NCBI RefSeq assembly: GCF_023973145.1
Contig: NZ_CP099546.1
Span: 3,410,001 to 3,474,000, forward strand
Source of the DNA: Natronosalvus vescus
Lineage (GTDB): Archaea; Halobacteriota; Halobacteria; Halobacteriales; Natrialbaceae
Direction: 5' to 3'
DNA: 64,000 nucleotides
Part shown: piece after piece, positions 35,258-41,847 of the stretch
Layout: every line of letters begins with the position of its first letter
Position numbering within the stretch: position 1 is the first letter of the stretch
Made by a program: the position numbers and the translations under genes
The notes under the pieces: generated by a model
Databases searched by the model: none
Told to the model about the DNA's origin: nothing
The model's input: the letters and a program-made list of their open reading frames with translations, nothing else

Positions 35258-36113
35258 CTATTTTTTACCTTTCCCCTTTTTGTACCCTTTGCCCTTTCCA
35301 CACTTCTGCCTCGGCTTGTGGCCCTTCTTGCCTTCACGTTTTTTATGTTTATTACGGCTGTCTTTGCCAGTGTTGACGTAGCGAATGCACTGTCCTTGGT
35401 TTCGGAAGCCGTAGTTTTTCCATCCGCCACTCTTACAAGCCTCTTTGTTCGTTGGTGAGTCTCCGACTGCCGTGGCGCTCCCGCTCGCTGCCGTCCCCAC
35501 GACGACGAGTGCGCCTACTGCCGCTCCTTTTTGCAACACGGAGCGTCGGATACACTGTCCGTTATTGGTTCGCTCTTTTCTGTCATGGTAATTCCACCTC
35601 ACGCCTGTGAGGCGAACGCAAGTACTCCAGAGGCCCACTTTTAATAGATAGACCGTTCCAACCAGATCACATAATGGTTTCAATGGCAACACCAGAATTC
35701 GGTACAGAAGTCGACTGATAAACTGAGGTTGAATTTGACTAATTTTCCAGGACACATTTTACCAACCTTGAACATATTTGTTGTAGAATTTACGTTTCAA
35801 CCTCCATTAATTGTTTTCATCAACGTAATTGCGTGGGTAATATCACGGTGGCGTGATTATTTTGACGGGAGCAAGAGGACATTTACACCATTAAAGACGG
35901 GTTATGAGCCAAGACCAAAATCGGGAAGAAATGCATTTGCTTACGCGTTCAAAAAATCCAGTCCAGAACAGCACGTGGGCAGTGAGCGTCCCATGAATCC
36001 GTGTAGAATCACCACCACCACCACAAACCATGCCAGATCTCGCGTGGCGTTCGCGCCCTGTATTCAGCACGACCCTTGAAACCTATCACCGATTACGGAT
36101 CTCAACAGAGCCG
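35084..36113. mobile_element. Putative MITE/IS-bounded AT-rich segment
   Basis: The two ends carry related sequences in opposite orientation. The left end (from 35084) has CTCTGTTGAAACCC, GGTGTGATAG and GTACTGAATT. The reverse complement of the right end (to 36113) has CTCTGTTGAGATCC, GGTGATAG and GTGCTGAATA in the same order and similar spacing. Between them GC content drops and only a frameshifted gene is found. This could be one decayed composite element or two separate relics of one family. No transposase is visible inside. Confidence 0.4.
35258..35586 (-). pseudogene. Frameshifted Tat-secreted protein with Lys/Gly-rich basic tail
   Basis: The downstream frame encodes RRSVLQKGAAVGALVVVG, a twin-arginine signal core, then GSATAVGD, a probable cleavage region. 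The mature part is EACKSGGWKNYGFRNQGQC, a Cys-containing motif found in many secreted proteins, followed by a Lys/Gly-rich tail ending KGYKKGKGKK. This frame has no sensible start. An ATG at 35586 opens MTEKSEPITDSVS in another frame; restoring one C near 35548 (TCCGA to TCCCGA) would join it to RRSVLQ and give a perfect Tat signal of ~105 aa. So it is either a one-base deletion or an assembly error. The strongly basic tail is unusual for a halophile. Confidence 0.62.
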
Positions 36114-36217
36114 TTCATTTCTGTTTTCTCACTGCTGCTGTGAGTCTTTCCTCTCGAGTGAACCAGGAGTCACGACCTACACGTCACCAATTGCGAACTG
36201 CAAACAAGTGCTCTCTA
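35587..36217. other. 630-bp AT-rich gene-poor region
   Basis: No firm gene. A 30-codon frame at 35904-35996 (+) begins MSQDQNREEMHLLTRSKN and has a plausible start, but no homology or promoter supports it. Lower GC, homopolymer runs and CACCACCACCACC around 36010 set the region apart. The right-hand IS/MITE-like terminus lies at about 36060-36113. Confidence 0.35.
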
Positions 36218-37453
36218 CTACGTCGACCGAACGCCGATGCCGTGGAAGTCGCTGTCCTCGTTACCCTCGTCGGGTTCGACGACGGTGACGATCTCGCGAT
36301 CCTCGACGCTGAGAACGGAGAACCCTGGCGACTCACCTTCGGCAGCGTGTGGGTCGCCCGAAAGCGGCTCGGGGCCGCGAAGGCTGACGAACATGTACTC
36401 GTCGTCCGGGGAGCCCCACATGATGTCCGGCGCGGGGCCGTAATCGTCAACTTCGTCGACGACTTCGTTTGTCTCCGGGTCGACGACCAGGCCGTTATCC
36501 GTTTCTCGGTTGAGAATCCAGAGTTCGTCGCCGTCGTCGGTGAACCAGAATCCGTGGGCGTCGTAGCCGTCGGTGTCTCGAGCGACGTCCTCGGCACTGT
36601 ACTCGTCGGTCGGTTCGTTGGTTTCCGGATCGATCGGTTGGGTAGTTTCGGTGTCGACGGCGTACCACTCACCGACGCCACCCGTTTCCTCGTGGTTGCT
36701 TGGTGCACCAGCGGTCAGGTAGACGGTTTCCTCGTCGGGGCTGGCCATCGTCCCACAGTTAGTGCGGAGCTCAGCAGGGCTGAAGACGTGATCTATCTCG
36801 AACGAGTCGTAATCGAGCACGACGACGCCAGCGAAGTCGATTGACGGCCCGAGCGTGTGATAGGAGTGGCCGTTCGCATGATCGTGACAGATCGGTCGCC
36901 CGCGCACGCCGTCGTCGTCTTCGGGGAACTCGTCCTCTCGATCAGCGAACGCCGGTGCCTCGTCGATGACGAGTTCATCGACGATTTCGAACTCCTCGCT
37001 CTCGATATCGGCGTCGACGCGAACAATCGCTCCCTCGCCAATGGCGTCGACGTGGATGTGTTCGTCGTCGGGAGTGAACCCGGCGAAGTGCGAGCCAGCA
37101 CCGGTCTCGAGATTCGCGACGAGTTCGCGATCCTCCGTTCGGTAGACGAGCGTCCGTGCTCCGGCGGTACACGCTACGGCGGCGTACTCGCCGTCGGAGC
37201 TGAAGTCAATCATGTGGGGTACCTGTCCGAACTCGTCGACGTCGTCGTTGACGTCGATCGAGGCGATTTCCTGGAATTCGTCGTCGCCGGTTGGTTCGTA
37301 GACGTAGATCTGGTCAGTTCCCTGATCGAGCGCCCACACCTCGTAGCTGTCGCCGCCGGCACCGTTGTCGTCGCTGCCAAGGCAGCCAGCAACGGCCGTG
37401 AGGGTCGCACCAGCCGCCCCGCCAAGAAACGCACGCCGAGTTGATTGTCTCAT
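36218..37453 (-). CDS. Tat-exported lipoprotein with beta-propeller (YVTN-like) fold
   Basis: A 411-aa predicted surface lipoprotein. The signal MRQSTRRAFLGGAAGATL has twin arginines and leads to the lipobox VAGC at residues 20-23, followed by an acidic/Gly linker (GSDDNGAGGD). The rest is a series of ~45-residue blade-like repeats with patterns such as DQIYVYEPTGDDEFQEIASI, DFSSDGEYAAVAC and FTPDDEHIHVDAIGEGAIVR. This is typical of YVTN/WD40-like propellers. It has several His residues (CHDHANGHSYH) that could bind metal. The start at 37453 is set by the Tat motif; the longer frame adds 21 basic residues. Function unknown, perhaps binding or redox at the cell surface. Confidence 0.82.
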   Translation of the reverse strand: MRQSTRRAFLGGAAGATLTAVAGCLGSDDNGAGGDSYEVWALDQGTDQIYVYEPTGDDEFQEIASIDVNDDVDEFGQVPHMIDFSSDGEYAAVACTAGARTLVYRTEDRELVANLETGAGSHFAGFTPDDEHIHVDAIGEGAIVRVDADIESEEFEIVDELVIDEAPAFADREDEFPEDDDGVRGRPICHDHANGHSYHTLGPSIDFAGVVVLDYDSFEIDHVFSPAELRTNCGTMASPDEETVYLTAGAPSNHEETGGVGEWYAVDTETTQPIDPETNEPTDEYSAEDVARDTDGYDAHGFWFTDDGDELWILNRETDNGLVVDPETNEVVDEVDDYGPAPDIMWGSPDDEYMFVSLRGPEPLSGDPHAAEGESPGFSVLSVEDREIVTVVEPDEGNEDSDFHGIGVRST

Positions 37454-37752
37454 CGTACTACTCTCTGAGAACCCCATACGCAAAAATACACGGGTTTCAA
37501 GCCGTCTAAGCGGCAAATCTCATATCTAGACATAGGCTCCGGCAAAACTTGACACAGGTTTTTGTGTGTGTTCGAAGCGGATCAATGGATGTTCCTCGAG
37601 TCGCCAGTTGACCGGTCGGTCTCGCGAGTACAAACCCGACATGCGGTAATATATGCCACTTTCTGTGACAACGGCGGAGGTGGACTCGCAGGTGGTGACA
37701 GTACGCTGTGTCCCCCACATTGATTTCGTTGGGCCTATCAATGAGATGGCCG
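37454..37752. other. Intergenic region upstream of the beta-propeller gene
   Basis: No gene supported. Frames on the minus strand here are His/Cys/Arg-rich and not haloarchaeal in composition. ATATATGCC around 37647 is promoter-like, but no gene starts in the right place. Confidence 0.3.
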
Positions 37753-38547
37753 TCAACGCTGGCCAGGCACTCCGACGCACTTGCGGAACGCTTCCCCGGA
37801 CAGGTCACAGCGGTAGGCCGGCTTGTACATCATGTTCGAGCCACCGGCGTCGACGCACCACTCCTCGGCGATCGACTCCCGGAGGTAGTACTGCGGGCGG
37901 ACGTTCCCCGGCTGTACAACGTACTCGCTCAACTGGATCGGGGCACGCTCGAACAGCCCGCCCGGTTCGCGGCCGTCGATCAAGACGACTGACTTGTCTT
38001 CGAGATAGAGTCGCCCATCTCGAGCGCGCTTGGTGTGAGCGTTGTCGGGATGTGTCTCGAGGATTCGTTCCCGCTCGGTTCGTGGCGTCTCCGGGGTGAC
38101 GACGTCGACGCGGTCGACGGTCAGGTAGCCGATCAGGTAGCGGTGGGCTCGTCCGTCGGGGTCGTCTTCGCGGCGAAGCCCCGCGTAGAAGCCGACGACG
38201 TCGCCTGACTCGAGTTCCCGGAGGCTGGTGACGTAGCCGCTGGTACGGTGTTCGCCGTAGGTGAGCGCCTCGAAGTTCGGATCGTGGTGGAGCGGCCAGG
38301 CGGCGAGGTCGTCGCCGGTGACGACGGCATCCCCGTCGTGGATTGGCTGGGGTCGAATGCGGGTCGTCAGATCGGCGGCACAGCCCTTGCTGTATCGGAG
38401 GTTCCACGAGCCCAGTGTTTCCGTCTCGCTGGTCTCGCGCGTTTTCTCCGGGATCGGCACGTACTCGAACCGGCCGTCGGCGTACAGCGGCGCGAGCGCG
38501 CCGATGTTCGTCGTATCAGCACCAATACCGGCGAGTACCACGGTCAT
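37753..38547 (-). CDS. Conserved protein resembling nucleotide-modification-associated domain 3 (Nmad3)
   Basis: A 264-aa soluble protein starting MTVVLAGIGADTTNIGALAP, with YADGRFEYVPIPEK soon after. This N-terminal pattern recalls the Nmad3 domain linked by comparative genomics to modified-nucleotide systems; the match is from memory. Other conserved-looking parts are WPLHHDPNFEALTYGEH (~85), VGFYAGLRRED (~120) and EEWCVDAGGSN near the end. ATG 38547 is used because the 77 upstream codons are Arg/Pro-rich noise. No DNA-modification enzyme or restriction gene is adjacent, so the role is open. Confidence 0.6.
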   Translation of the reverse strand: MTVVLAGIGADTTNIGALAPLYADGRFEYVPIPEKTRETSETETLGSWNLRYSKGCAADLTTRIRPQPIHDGDAVVTGDDLAAWPLHHDPNFEALTYGEHRTSGYVTSLRELESGDVVGFYAGLRREDDPDGRAHRYLIGYLTVDRVDVVTPETPRTERERILETHPDNAHTKRARDGRLYLEDKSVVLIDGREPGGLFERAPIQLSEYVVQPGNVRPQYYLRESIAEEWCVDAGGSNMMYKPAYRCDLSGEAFRKCVGVPGQR

Positions 38548-38771
38548 AGGCGATGCTCGAGCGGCGGGTACAAAATCCTCGTGATGTCGGTGTCGGCGGT
38601 CGCTGTTGAGGGGTGATGGGTGCCGACGATTGGTCGTGTATCGTTTGCGAGGTGCCGGCGGTGAGACGATCGGTCTCGGTTTGGGAGCACACCGCTGGTC
38701 ATTTCTCGACAGGGGTTCAAGAGGGGGTAGATAGAAACTATTATTTGAGACCCATATATTGTGTGACACTG

Positions 38772-38966
38772 ATGGCACATCGTGGTGATGGGGAACGAAT
38801 CTTAGCCAAATGTGCTAACTGCGACTCCGTTTATGCAGCACGGATGTGGCCAAACGGTGATGTGCAACCGATCGGTGCCACCGAATGCAGGTGTGGCACG
38901 ACGGAGTTCATCGTCCTCGCAGAAATTGAGGATTCCGACTCCTCGAGGACGACCGGCACGGAGTGA
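38772..38966 (+). CDS. 64-aa CxxC/CxC small protein (zinc-ribbon-like)
   Basis: A short protein beginning MAHRGDGERILAKCANCDSV, with later TECRCGTTEF. The C-x2-C and C-x-C pairs about 25 residues apart suggest one zinc site. The C-terminus is acidic. ATG 38772 follows AT-rich TATA-like sequences (TATTATTTG near 38740 and CATATATT near 38752), so it is probably leaderless; the longer frame upstream is antisense to the promoter region of the neighbouring gene. Many such mini zinc proteins occur in haloarchaea; the role is unknown. Confidence 0.65.
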   Translation: MAHRGDGERILAKCANCDSVYAARMWPNGDVQPIGATECRCGTTEFIVLAEIEDSDSSRTTGTE

Positions 38967-39269
38967 CTGCTGTGTGTTCTCGATCGTTCAGCGAGGGAAG
39001 ACGCTCGAAAGCCACTGGATGAATCGGTCTGCCCATCCGATGAACCGCGTCGAGATCACGTGATCCGAAAGCCTTCGTCTCTCGTCAGTACGGTAGCCTC
39101 GGTCTGGCGAACGCCCTCGAGGCACGCGCCTTGCTTCGTTGAAGAGCTGTACTCCGTAGCTGGTTTAAAGATATAGATCGAGTACCGTCGCTCGCGAGAA
39201 TATGAACGTATGTTCAAGAGTCAGTTTTTCCTGCGAGATCCTTTTGTCCTGCTGTAGCGTGAGTCGAAT
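38967..39269. other. Intergenic region between two small zinc-protein genes
   Basis: No gene recognised. It contains TATA-like AT-rich stretches near 39165-39180 and 39236-39245; the latter, CCTTTTGT, is about 27 nt upstream of the next gene and may be its promoter. Confidence 0.35.
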
Positions 39270-39428
39270 ATGGCGACCAAATCCGACCCATACTGCAAAA
39301 TCTGCAACGATACGATCGATTCCGGTGATACTCTCGAGCATCACTTGGTGAAAGAACACAGGCCGCCCGAACTGGCCGAGCGGCTCGCTTCACAGTGGGA
39401 AGCGGAAGAACTCGGTGACCCCGAGTGA
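39270..39428 (+). CDS. 52-aa C2H2-type zinc-finger mini-protein
   Basis: A short gene encoding MATKSDPYCKICNDTI, a turn (DSGDTLEHHLVKEH) and an acidic helix (PELAERLASQWEAEEL). CKIC and HHLVKEH provide two Cys and two or three His in the order and spacing of a compact zinc finger. Codon use is haloarchaeal. It ends with TGA at 39426, and a perfect hairpin follows 12 nt later. Such mini-proteins in haloarchaea often regulate biofilm or stress responses, but nothing ties this one to a process. Confidence 0.72.
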   Translation: MATKSDPYCKICNDTIDSGDTLEHHLVKEHRPPELAERLASQWEAEELGDPE

Positions 39429-39440
39429 CGACGCTATTCG

Positions 39441-39462
39441 CAGCCAGTAATCGTACTGGCTG
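39441..39462 (+). terminator. Perfect 9-bp hairpin downstream of the zinc-finger gene
   Basis: CAGCCAGTA, loop ATCG, TACTGGCTG. It sits 12 nt after the stop codon. There is no T-run behind it, so it may be an mRNA 3'-end stabiliser rather than a classical terminator. Confidence 0.4.
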
Positions 39463-39885
39463 GGTGCCCGTCCAAATCACACTGAATAAACCCATTTAGC
39501 AAGGTTCCCTCACCGGCTACTGGAGGTACCGAACGCATGTGCTGTTCGTTCCCAGCCGGTAGACCAAACCTCGAGCCAAGAACTACGACCTGAATTGGAC
39601 ACACAGGGCTCGAGAAGATCGCCGGATCATTCGCTGAGTGAGGACACTTAAAGATCAGCTCGAGCGCTCGTAGCGACCCAGTCGAACACCTTTCACGGAA
39701 CGTGTCGGCTCTGCGCGGGGCCGTTTAACCACGTCGATAGGTTCGTCACAGCGTGCATTCCCTGTTCTCGGCGAATCGACTGCCGAGATATACCCCTTTG
39801 AGTTCGCAGCGACTTCTCAGACTGCGATGACGAATGATCAGCCCTCTGCCGTGGTGAGCATTACTGACTGTGTGCTCGTAGAATA
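39463..39885. other. Gene-free stretch after the hairpin
   Basis: No gene, RNA or repeat is supported. The sequence is mixed in composition and contains only short frames with unhalophilic residues. The promoter of the next small gene begins at its right edge. Confidence 0.35.
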
Positions 39886-39894
39886 TTTTTATAG
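39886..39894 (+). promoter_or_regulatory. TATA box of the 61-aa membrane protein gene
   Basis: TTTTTATAG about 22-30 nt upstream of ATG 39916, a textbook spacing for a leaderless haloarchaeal gene. Confidence 0.6.
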
Positions 39895-39915
39895 TATTGC
39901 AAATAGTACTGAGGC

Positions 39916-40101
39916 ATGAACACCCTGGAAGAATACCTCTTCTCGGCCAGCTTTTCACTCCCCGCTATTGGGTTCGTTGCTGGATTTTTAATGGGTGGCC
40001 CCATTGGTGCAGCATTGCTCGGAATCTTTGGATTCGTAGCCGGGATACGGTTAGATAAGATCGATGAATTGGAACGTGGAATTGAACAATTGAAAGACTA
40101 A
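39916..40101 (+). CDS. 61-aa membrane mini-protein, unknown
   Basis: A small protein with two hydrophobic segments (FSLPAIGFVAGFLMGGPIG and AALLGIFGFVAGI) and a charged helical C-terminus (LDKIDELERGIEQLKD). The Gly-rich hydrophobic part resembles a helical hairpin. A strong TATA box at the leaderless distance supports expression. Codon use is more AT-rich than in core genes (TTA, ATT, AAT), in line with an acquired accessory region. The family is not recognised. Confidence 0.65.
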   Translation: MNTLEEYLFSASFSLPAIGFVAGFLMGGPIGAALLGIFGFVAGIRLDKIDELERGIEQLKD

Positions 40102-40511
40102 CTAATGGCACCACACACGGCCGAAACGCTCAGTGGCGAGCGTGGGTCAGTCAAGCACGTGCTTCCCCTGAGTGTTCGACTGCTACAGTAGAGATGCCTA
40201 CAGTTTCGGGTGTGGTTTTCGGGCAGCAGACTTACTCGAGTGTGTCGGAATTGAACAGGCAGTGAATCTCGAGTGGCACTAACGAATGGCCGCACAGCGG
40301 TCATTCGACCCCTTTCTTCTGCGTCGTGAAAATGGAACCGCGGTCGCAGCAAAGCTTCTCCCTGCTCCCATTTTCATTCCTCGCTCGCCACGGTCGCTCC
40401 GCTCCCTCGGTTGCTTCGTTGTGAAAATGGAACCGCCGAGATTGAGCAAACCCGCAGGGTTTGCGATGTACGGCGGTCTCACGAGTGAACGAGCGCAGCG
40501 AGTGAATGAAG
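40102..40511. repeat. Repeat-rich region next to tRNA-Pro with degenerate tRNA 3'-end copies
   Basis: No gene. GTGAAAATGGAACCGC occurs at 40326-40341 and again at 40421-40436. The second copy continues into CGAGA, so ATGGAACCGCCGAGA resembles the tRNA-Pro 3' end on this strand (TGGGACCGCCGAGA at 40512). CCATTTTC at 40368-40375 is an inverted match to GAAAATGG at 40328-40335. These look like leftovers of site-specific integration at the tRNA. GAACGAGCGCAGCGAGTGA-type palindromic sequence is also present near 40487-40505. Confidence 0.45.
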
Positions 40512-40582
40512 TGGGACCGCCGAGAGTCGAACTCGAGTCCTACGGACCCCATCCGCAGAGGATACCACTACCCCACGGTCCC
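40512..40582 (-). tRNA. tRNA-Pro(GGG)
   Basis: Minus-strand cloverleaf. The acceptor stem is GGGACCG/CGGTCCC with discriminator A. The D-arm is weak (GGG...CCT). The anticodon stem is TGCGG/CCGTA with loop ATGGGGT, giving anticodon GGG. The T-arm is TCGAG/CTCGG with loop TTCGACT. CCA is not encoded. The G-U pairs in the D and anticodon stems are acceptable. Downstream of its 3' end lie degenerate copies of that end, suggesting use as an integration site. Confidence 0.9.
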
Positions 40583-40623
40583 GCATTCTGACCGATGGGC
40601 GTCCGGCGTTTAAGCGTATCGCT

Positions 40624-41688
40624 TCACGAACGGGGTGTGACGAGGTCACCTTCGTCACGAATCGCCAGACTCGAGACCGGATCGTTCTCGTAGGTCACCG
40701 GCGAGCGCCACCCCAGGACGTACCCATCGTGGGGTGCCGAAAGCGTCTCGACGCAATCCCCGTGAGGCGACACCACATCGGCAACCGCCTCCTCGGCCTC
40801 GAACGCGGTTCCGGTCTCGATCTGAGGTCGACAGATACCCACCGACTCGGCACGCGGCCCGACGAACCGCCTGACGGGGAACGACACCGGCGACTCGAAC
40901 CCTGGATCGGCCCCCGCTATCGATTCGGGAACCGACGGCAGCATCTCGAGGTGCCTCATCGCTCGGTAGACAGCGGCTACGCCGGCCGCACGACTCCCTT
41001 CCTCGATCGCATCGTGCCCGCCCAGCTCGAGCGTCAACGCGGGAATCCCTGCCTCGTTGAGCACGGCACCGGCGGTCGAGCGGTGGAGATTACGGTCGGC
41101 GTACTCCTCGGCGGGGTACTCGTTGACCAGCGGGAGTTCCGTCGCTCGAGCAAGGCCGTCGAGTCGGCCGGCCAGGTCGCGGGCCGCCGCTTCGTCGCGA
41201 TGGGTGCCGTAGAGGACGCGGTCGCGGATGACGAACGGCACGGAGCCCACCTGGGCGGTGTGCAGATCCAGCAGGGCGTCCGCGGAGTCGACGATTTCCT
41301 CGTACAGCCGCTCGTCGATCAGTTCCTGCACTCGCTTCCCGGTCGTATCCGCCGCATCGGCCGCCGGGAAAAACCGATTGGGATCGTCGTCGTGATACGA
41401 GGAGGTACGCTCGAGCCGCCTGATCCCGGAGGGGTTGCACATGGGAACGCAGACGACGGTGCCCCGTAACCCATCGGGAACGCCGTTGGTGAGGACGTCC
41501 TGCACCGCGGCCACGCCCGTCATCTCGTTCCCGTGGATGCCGCCGGTGATCCACAGCGTCGGCCCATCGCCTTCGCCGCGAGCGACCACGACGGGCAGGC
41601 GTTCAGCTCCACCGGTCGGTAGTGTCGTGACTTCGAGATAGCCGGTGGTTCGCGTCCCTGATTCGCACTGTACTGAACCAATCTTCAT
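40624..41688 (-). CDS. Succinylglutamate desuccinylase/aspartoacylase-family zinc deacylase
   Basis: A 354-aa protein of the AstE/AspA zinc carboxypeptidase-like family. Zinc ligands are visible in GGIHGNEMTG (His-x2-Glu, ~49-58) and LLDLHTAQVG (His, ~146). CNPSGIRRLERTSSY and DPNRFFP form the substrate arginine/asparagine region. Family members remove an acyl group from an amino acid, but the actual substrate here is unknown. ATG 41688 (MKIGSVQC) is preferred over 41700. Located between tRNA-Pro and a sensor kinase with no obvious pathway neighbours. Confidence 0.85.
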   Translation of the reverse strand: MKIGSVQCESGTRTTGYLEVTTLPTGGAERLPVVVARGEGDGPTLWITGGIHGNEMTGVAAVQDVLTNGVPDGLRGTVVCVPMCNPSGIRRLERTSSYHDDDPNRFFPAADAADTTGKRVQELIDERLYEEIVDSADALLDLHTAQVGSVPFVIRDRVLYGTHRDEAAARDLAGRLDGLARATELPLVNEYPAEEYADRNLHRSTAGAVLNEAGIPALTLELGGHDAIEEGSRAAGVAAVYRAMRHLEMLPSVPESIAGADPGFESPVSFPVRRFVGPRAESVGICRPQIETGTAFEAEEAVADVVSPHGDCVETLSAPHDGYVLGWRSPVTYENDPVSSLAIRDEGDLVTPRS

Positions 41689-41717
41689 ACCCGATTTCAC
41701 GGACGGGGGTATCGAAA

Positions 41718-41836
41718 TGGTACCGACTCGAGTCCGCTGTAGTCACGCTGACACTGGTACCGACTCGAGGGTCTGTGGGTACGCCGGAAGAAACGGACTC
41801 GAGGGGCTGTCGGTACTCCGGAAGAAACGGACTCGA
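41718..41836. repeat. Short direct repeats between two minus-strand genes
   Basis: TGGTACCGACTCGAG occurs at 41718-41732 and 41755-41769. CCGGAAGAAACGGACTCGA occurs at 41784-41802 and 41818-41836 (period 34). They lie in the noncoding gap between the kinase stop and the deacylase start. The function is unknown; local duplication by slippage is the simplest reading. Confidence 0.55.
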
Positions 41837-41847
41837 AGATTCTACGG

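Noticed and set aside
35729-36079. A 116-aa plus-strand frame in the AT-rich island
   Set aside because: Basic and Pro/Ser/Asn-rich with no promoter; stop-free length is not remarkable, and the region looks like decayed mobile DNA.
37506-37808. A 100-aa minus-strand frame upstream of the beta-propeller gene
   Set aside because: Rich in Cys, His and Arg and overlapping the end of the neighbouring gene; not like a halophilic protein.
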